Shown in pieces: positions 32,322 through 35,069 of a DNA stretch of 35,069 bases. Where the stretch lies: assembly GCA_910583855.1 (NCBI GenBank), contig CAJTYL010000014.1, positions 1 through 35,069 on the forward strand, read 5' to 3'. This DNA is from an uncultured Christensenella sp. (GTDB lineage: Bacteria; Bacillota; Clostridia; Christensenellales; Borkfalkiaceae). Position numbers and translations under genes: made by a program. Every line of letters begins with the position of its first letter. Within the stretch, counting starts at the first letter, position 1. Under the pieces are notes generated by a model. It saw only the letters and a program-made list of their open reading frames with translations. It ran no database searches and was not told the origin of the DNA.

Positions 32322-33155
32322 CTATTTTCTTAATTTTTCTATCCCATTTGAAACGCCGCCGTCAGTTTTCCCGTGCGTAAAATCACAATATCGTTTGCAG
32401 GTGAAATATGTAAAATTTGGTCGGATTTGTCCCAAGCGATTATATCATAACCCAACTGTACGTACGGCGGGCTGTAATATATTTATAGCCGATATTCTTG
32501 CCGGCAAGAAAAGAGTTTTCATATTCTGCGGCATTTATAGGAAATTCGCACAGCGTTGAATTTTTAAGCCATTTATTATCTATAATTTGCGTTCCGTTAA
32601 ATTAACCGTTATGCAATACCATACTTCCGATTTTCAAAAAATCAACAGCACGGAAATTTATTCCGCTTTCCATTTTTCCAAAGCCTGATTTGTTGCTGTC
32701 CACACTCCAATACGCATCGTATCCCGCTCCTATTTTCTGCCATATCTCACATCCGAAAAATTCGTAAACGCTTTGCCCTATACTGCGTTCCGATATCAAA
32801 CCGAGCAATAAAGGGTGATAATTATTATAGTAAAAACGCCCGTTATATTCGTCCGTCAAGTTCGTATGCGAAAGTGCAAGTTCCCTTAAATCGTCGTACC
32901 AATACGCAAGAGTATCGTCTCCGAATCATAATAATTTATTTTCGTTACAAACGATTTTAAATCGCATAAGCAGCAAATCTTCAATGGTTATACGCCCTAT
33001 TTCTTTGTTTTAAACTTCGGATATATAGTTCGAAATAGGTTCAAAAACACCGTCGGGACTTTTGATATGCTCACAAATAGTTAAACTTGCTTATAAAATA
33101 CCGCATAGAGCAAATATTATGAAACTTGAATTTTCGATAGAAATATATATTTAAG
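32322..33155 (-). pseudogene. decayed serine hydrolase (beta-lactamase family) gene
   Basis: A broken class C beta-lactamase-like hydrolase. Readable blocks in order: IGRITIEDLLLMR, FGDDTLAYWYDDLRELALSH, YNGRFYYNNYHPLLLGLI, SVDSNKSGFGKMESGINF, NKWLKNSTLCEFPIN, and in a shifted frame GYDIIAWDKSDQILHISPAN. Damage includes in-frame stops (for example TAA after NYISEV, TGA where a Trp is expected before FGDD, TAA after LHNG) and frameshifts near KYIT and RTGK. The SxxK nucleophile region is unrecognisable. An 85-residue open stretch at 32602-32859 is merely its longest intact piece. Confidence 0.85.
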
Positions 33156-33469
33156 CCATTAACGGTTATTTATTCCACAGTGCTATTTTCGTACCGAAAA
33201 CACTTCGTGTTTTACTGGACCTTTCTTGTAGTGTGTATACAGGCAAATAAGGGCGAAGCACAGAAACCCGACTGATAACGGTCGGGTTTTGGTTTGCCTT
33301 TGGCGCGCGAGCCTAACACACCGCAATTCCAGTAAGGCGGCGCCTTCGGTACGACAATAGACTTTTGCGGCATAAAGTAGCCTTTTATCATGCAGTAAAA
33401 AAGACATAAGAAAAGCCCGTAAGCCTTACAAGGCAATTTACGAGCAATTAAAAGTATTTTAAAATAGAG

Positions 33470-33509
33470 ATAGCGACCTAACCGAAAACGGTTCGATTTA
33501 GGTCGCTAT
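33470..33509 (-). repeat. strong hairpin (inverted repeat)
   Basis: 12-bp perfect arms ATAGCGACCTAA/TTAGGTCGCTAT with an inner CCG-AAAA-CGG; only a weak T tract follows. It would end a short transcript from the orphan promoter at 33598-33626. Confidence 0.7.
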
Positions 33510-33554
33510 TGGTGGACGACAATGTGTGCCATAAGAACTTAATCATATCGGTTA

Positions 33555-33579
33555 TTCTCCGCTAAATTACTGTTTATCG
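33555..33579. repeat. direct repeat, copy 1 (orphan leader with Shine-Dalgarno)
   Basis: 25 bases identical to 34249-34273. On the minus strand it reads as a leader ending in GCGGAGAA. Here it precedes only a 22-codon frame (start near 33542) that stops inside the 33470-33509 hairpin. Confidence 0.85.
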
Positions 33580-33597
33580 CTTGATTTAAGCAAAATA

Positions 33598-33626
33598 ATA
33601 ATAGCACAAACAAACACAATTTTCAA
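33598..33626 (-). promoter_or_regulatory. orphan sigma-A-like promoter
   Basis: -35 TTGAAA (33621-33626), 17-bp spacer, -10 TATTAT (33598-33603), in front of repeat copy 1 but with no intact gene downstream. Confidence 0.55.
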
Positions 33627-33723
33627 CATAAAACGCCGTCAAAAGTAAAATGGCACTGTGGCGTGAGCTTGTCTTGACAAGCACGCGGCGGCGATTATTT
33701 AAAGCGCCGCTGCATTCAATAAA

Positions 33724-33775
33724 AACAAAAAAACAGCCTAATCGAATACTTTTGTGAAATATTCGAATTAGACTG
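33724..33775 (-). terminator. terminator of the flavin-binding protein gene
   Basis: Arms around CAGCCTAATCGAATA and TATTCGAATTAGACTG (33734-33748 with 33760-33775), one bulge and one mismatch, then GTTTTTTTG on the minus strand. Confidence 0.8.
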
Positions 33776-33828
33776 AGATTGGTTGACCGAGCTAATGACT
33801 AAACTGAAACGCCCCGATAAATTGAAAT

Positions 33829-34242
33829 TTACAACTCTATCTTTTCTATTTTAAAATCACAGTAATATTCGGCTGTTTTGCCTATAAATTTCAATACGCA
33901 ATAATCGGGGTCAGTTACGCCTTGCTTGTAAAACAATTTATCGCCGAAACGCCATATTTCGTCTTTGGTTGCTTGGTCGTTACATACTTGCATTTCACCC
34001 GTAATTGTTAAGCCTTGATATTTGAATTTTCCGCGTTTGTAAAAATAGACGCAAGCCTTGTTATTTGATAAATACTGTTTTATCTTGTTGGACGAGGTAT
34101 TTGTAGAAAAATAAATCTCGTTACCGTCTATTTTTCGGGGAGCAAGCATCGCCCTTATTACGGGATAACCTTGCTCGTTTACAGAGGCGATAAAAGCCGT
34201 CTTTTGTTCCGATATAAAATGAAGTATTTGTGCTTTATCCAT
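33829..34242 (-). CDS. pyridoxamine 5'-phosphate oxidase-like flavin-binding protein
   Basis: A 137-residue split-barrel protein of the PNPOx-like superfamily, in the small group annotated as pyridoxamine 5'-phosphate oxidase family proteins. Recognisable parts are TAFIASVNEQGYPVIRAM (first strand and FMN-side loop), IYFSTNTSSNKIKQYLSNNKACVYFY and GLTITGEMQV. These small proteins usually bind FMN or F420, and the true substrate is generally unknown; vitamin B6 synthesis is not implied. A GCGGAG Shine-Dalgarno, consensus promoter and terminator make it a complete single-gene unit. Confidence 0.85.
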   Translation of the reverse strand: MDKAQILHFISEQKTAFIASVNEQGYPVIRAMLAPRKIDGNEIYFSTNTSSNKIKQYLSNNKACVYFYKRGKFKYQGLTITGEMQVCNDQATKDEIWRFGDKLFYKQGVTDPDYCVLKFIGKTAEYYCDFKIEKIEL

Positions 34243-34248
34243 AAAATT

Positions 34249-34273
34249 TTCTCCGCTAAATTACTGTTTATCG
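34249..34273. repeat. direct repeat, copy 2 (functional leader)
   Basis: 25 bases identical to 33555-33579. Here it provides the leader and Shine-Dalgarno of the flavin-binding protein gene. Confidence 0.85.
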
Positions 34274-34280
34274 TACGATT

Positions 34281-34309
34281 ATTATAGCAAAAATAAAATA
34301 CTTAATCAA
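34281..34309 (-). promoter_or_regulatory. sigma-A promoter of the flavin-binding protein gene
   Basis: -35 TTGATT (34304-34309), 17-bp spacer, -10 TATAAT (34281-34286). Confidence 0.72.
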
Positions 34310-34347
34310 GCAAACAGTAAGGCACTCCGTGACTTCTTTCAAATAAC

Positions 34348-34385
34348 AAAAAATGACCGATAAGATAGCGGTTCTTATCAGTCAT
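34348..34385 (-). terminator. tRNA array terminator
   Basis: 12-bp stem ATGACCGATAAG/CTTATCAGTCAT (34353-34364 with 34374-34385) with one wobble pair, followed by six T on the minus strand, just after tRNA-Tyr. Confidence 0.88.
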
Positions 34386-34389
34386 CTAA

Positions 34390-34474
34390 TGGTGGGAGGA
34401 GGTGGATTCGAACCACCGAAGTCGGAGACGTCAGATTTACAGTCTGATGCATTTGGCCACTCTGCAATCCGCCC
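34390..34474 (-). tRNA. tRNA-Tyr (GTA)
   Basis: 85 bases with encoded CCA. Anticodon GTA in the loop of the CAGA/TCTG stem; a long variable arm (CGTCTCCGACTTCG region), as expected for bacterial tRNA-Tyr; T-arm GGTGG/CCACC. The acceptor GGGCGGA/TCCTCCC has a C4-U69 mismatch. It is a predicted queuosine target. Confidence 0.93.
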
Positions 34475-34486
34475 GTATTTAGTTTT

Positions 34487-34508
34487 TTACCCCGTAAAAA
34501 CGGGGTAA
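34487..34508. repeat. hairpin between tRNA-Thr and tRNA-Tyr
   Basis: TTACCCCGT/ACGGGGTAA stem with a 4-base loop, no useful T tract on the minus strand; more likely a processing or spacer hairpin than a terminator. Confidence 0.5.
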
Positions 34509-34514
34509 CATTTT

Positions 34515-34590
34515 TGGAGCTGGTGATTGGAATCGAACCCACAACCTGCTGATTACAAATCAGCTGCTCTGCCAGTTGAGCTACACCAGC
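34515..34590 (-). tRNA. tRNA-Thr (TGT)
   Basis: 76 bases with encoded CCA. Acceptor GCTGGTG/CACCAGC is perfectly paired; anticodon loop TTTGTAA gives TGT; D-arm GTAGCTCAACTGG and T-loop TTCGATTCC are standard. Confidence 0.96.
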
Positions 34591-34607
34591 AATTCCGCCC
34601 GTTAGGG

Positions 34608-34683
34608 TGGTGCCTCGGGGTGGAATCGAACCGCCGACATATGGATTTTCAGTCCACCGCTCTACCATCTGAGCTACCGAGGC
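34608..34683 (-). tRNA. tRNA-Phe (GAA)
   Basis: 76 bases with encoded CCA. Acceptor GCCTCGG/CCGAGGC is perfectly paired; anticodon GAA in loop CTGAAAA; T-arm GGCGGTTCGATTCC is followed by the acceptor. Confidence 0.96.
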
Positions 34684-34712
34684 GTGAGCGCCTTACGGCG
34701 CTTTAAAAAATT

Positions 34713-34790
34713 TGGCGACCCCAAACGGGCTCGAACCGTCGACCTCCAGCGTGACAGGCTGGCGCTCTAACCAAACTGAGCTATAGGGCC
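34713..34790 (-). tRNA. tRNA-Asp (GTC)
   Basis: 78 bases with encoded CCA and discriminator G, typical of tRNA-Asp. Anticodon GTC in loop CTGTCAC; acceptor GGCCCTA/TGGGGTC with wobble pairs. It is a predicted queuosine target. Confidence 0.95.
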
Positions 34791-34836
34791 AAATTATAAA
34801 TTTATTAATTTGTAACGAAAACTTACGAAACGTTTA

Positions 34837-34913
34837 TGGTGGGCCTTCACGGACTCGAACCGCGGACCAATCGGTTATGAGCCGACCGCTCTAACCAACT
34901 GAGCTAAAGGCCC
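34837..34913 (-). tRNA. tRNA with CAT anticodon, probably tRNA-Ile2 (lysidine type)
   Basis: 77 bases with encoded CCA; acceptor GGGCCTT/AAGGCCC perfectly paired; anticodon loop CTCATAA. C4-G69 and C5-G68 are present, the pairs used by TilS to recognise tRNA-Ile2, and the 5' half closely resembles Bacillus-type Ile2. Elongator tRNA-Met is the alternative. Confidence 0.88.
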
Positions 34914-34949
34914 TTAAAGGGAATTACGCCTAATGCATAATGCTAAAAT

Positions 34950-34978
34950 ATAATAATATACCCGAAAATTTTTGTCAA
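34950..34978 (-). promoter_or_regulatory. sigma-A promoter of the tRNA array
   Basis: -35 TTGACA (34973-34978), 17-bp spacer, -10 TATTAT (34950-34955), about 37 bases upstream of the first tRNA. Confidence 0.75.
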
Positions 34979-35027
34979 GTAATTTTAAAACTAATTTCAA
35001 GTATTTTCTTCAATCGTAAAGTTTTAC

Positions 35028-35069
35028 AATGTTATAGAACAGTAAATCAAGTGTTCTATGACATTTTTT
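35028..35069. terminator. inverted repeat at the right edge, terminator-like
   Basis: 14-bp arms AATGTTATAGAACA/TGTTCTATGACATT (35028-35041 with 35052-35065) with one wobble pair, followed by T on the plus strand up to the edge. The gene it serves is not in view. Confidence 0.55.

Larger units (their letters stand above)
33156..33722. other. hairpin-rich non-coding stretch, possible decayed mobile element
   Basis: No convincing gene. Two 74-codon minus-strand frames overlap each other at 33183-33436 with unnatural composition and are judged spurious. The stretch holds several strong inverted repeats: AAACCCGAC/GTCGGGTTT (33264-33289) inside an outer AGGCAAA/TTTGCCT pair (33241-33299), ATAGCGACCTAA/TTAGGTCGCTAT (33470-33509) and GCTTGTC/GACAAGC (33667-33682). 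Confidence 0.55.

Noticed and set aside
32602..32859. 85-codon frame as a stand-alone gene
   Set aside because: It is an internal fragment of the serine hydrolase pseudogene; homologous sequence continues on both sides past stops.
33183..33436. Two overlapping 74-codon minus-strand frames
   Set aside because: They overlap each other out of phase, lack Shine-Dalgarno sites and span a strong hairpin, so neither is a convincing gene.
34378..34668. 96-codon minus-strand open frame
   Set aside because: It runs straight through tRNA-Tyr, tRNA-Thr and part of tRNA-Phe; it is a tRNA shadow.

Overview
The window looks like a chromosomal segment of an anaerobic, spore-lineage Clostridia (Firmicutes) bacterium of moderate GC. 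The evidence is a spoIIA operon (spoIIAA-spoIIAB-sigF), a SCIFF peptide/maturase pair (a clostridial hallmark), HemZ, a Rel-type stringent response enzyme, and consensus sigma-A promoters with 17-bp spacers. An uncultured gut lineage near Christensenellales is a guess from protein style only. From the left edge to about 30.3 kb nearly everything is on the minus strand and is housekeeping.

Reading in transcription order (right to left): a five-gene tRNA array (34390-34913) with its own promoter and terminator; a small flavin-binding protein gene; a hairpin-rich non-coding patch (about 33180-33720); a decayed serine-hydrolase pseudogene; a divergent pair of a plus-strand XRE regulator and a minus-strand GT14-like glycosyltransferase; a small zinc-ribbon membrane protein; the spoIIA operon; a PLP aminotransferase. 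Then comes the ruvC-ruvA-ruvB-queA-tgt operon (Holliday junction processing plus queuosine tRNA modification). It is followed by yajC, a TIGR04086-type membrane protein, scfA (SCIFF), scfB (its radical SAM maturase) and secD-secF, a Sec-accessory block with the RiPP genes embedded in it. Next are recJ-relA-MBL hydrolase-hemZ, rpsO, pnp, a membrane protein ending in a ribosomal-protein-L15-like domain, uvrB-uvrA, a ferritin-like protein and two flavoproteins, the last cut by the window edge.

Regulation is unusually readable. Consensus promoters can be placed for uvrB, the L15-like gene, rpsO, secD, scfA, yajC, ruvC, the aminotransferase, the zinc-ribbon gene, the flavin-binding gene and the tRNA array. 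Intrinsic terminators divide the Sec/SCIFF block into separately tunable units. One places the Shine-Dalgarno of the next gene inside the terminator stem, and another lies between the SCIFF precursor and its maturase. The ruvC promoter would start transcription at or next to the start codon, and uvrB only a few bases upstream.

The strongest biological oddity is the SecD/SecF pair. By my alignment, all three conserved membrane charges of the SecDF proton relay (Asp in SecD, Asp and Arg in SecF) are replaced by Phe, Gly and Ala. The accessory zone (30.8-34.3 kb) is more AT-rich and carries gene remnants, a duplicated promoter-leader and strong hairpins, consistent with past insertion and decay.
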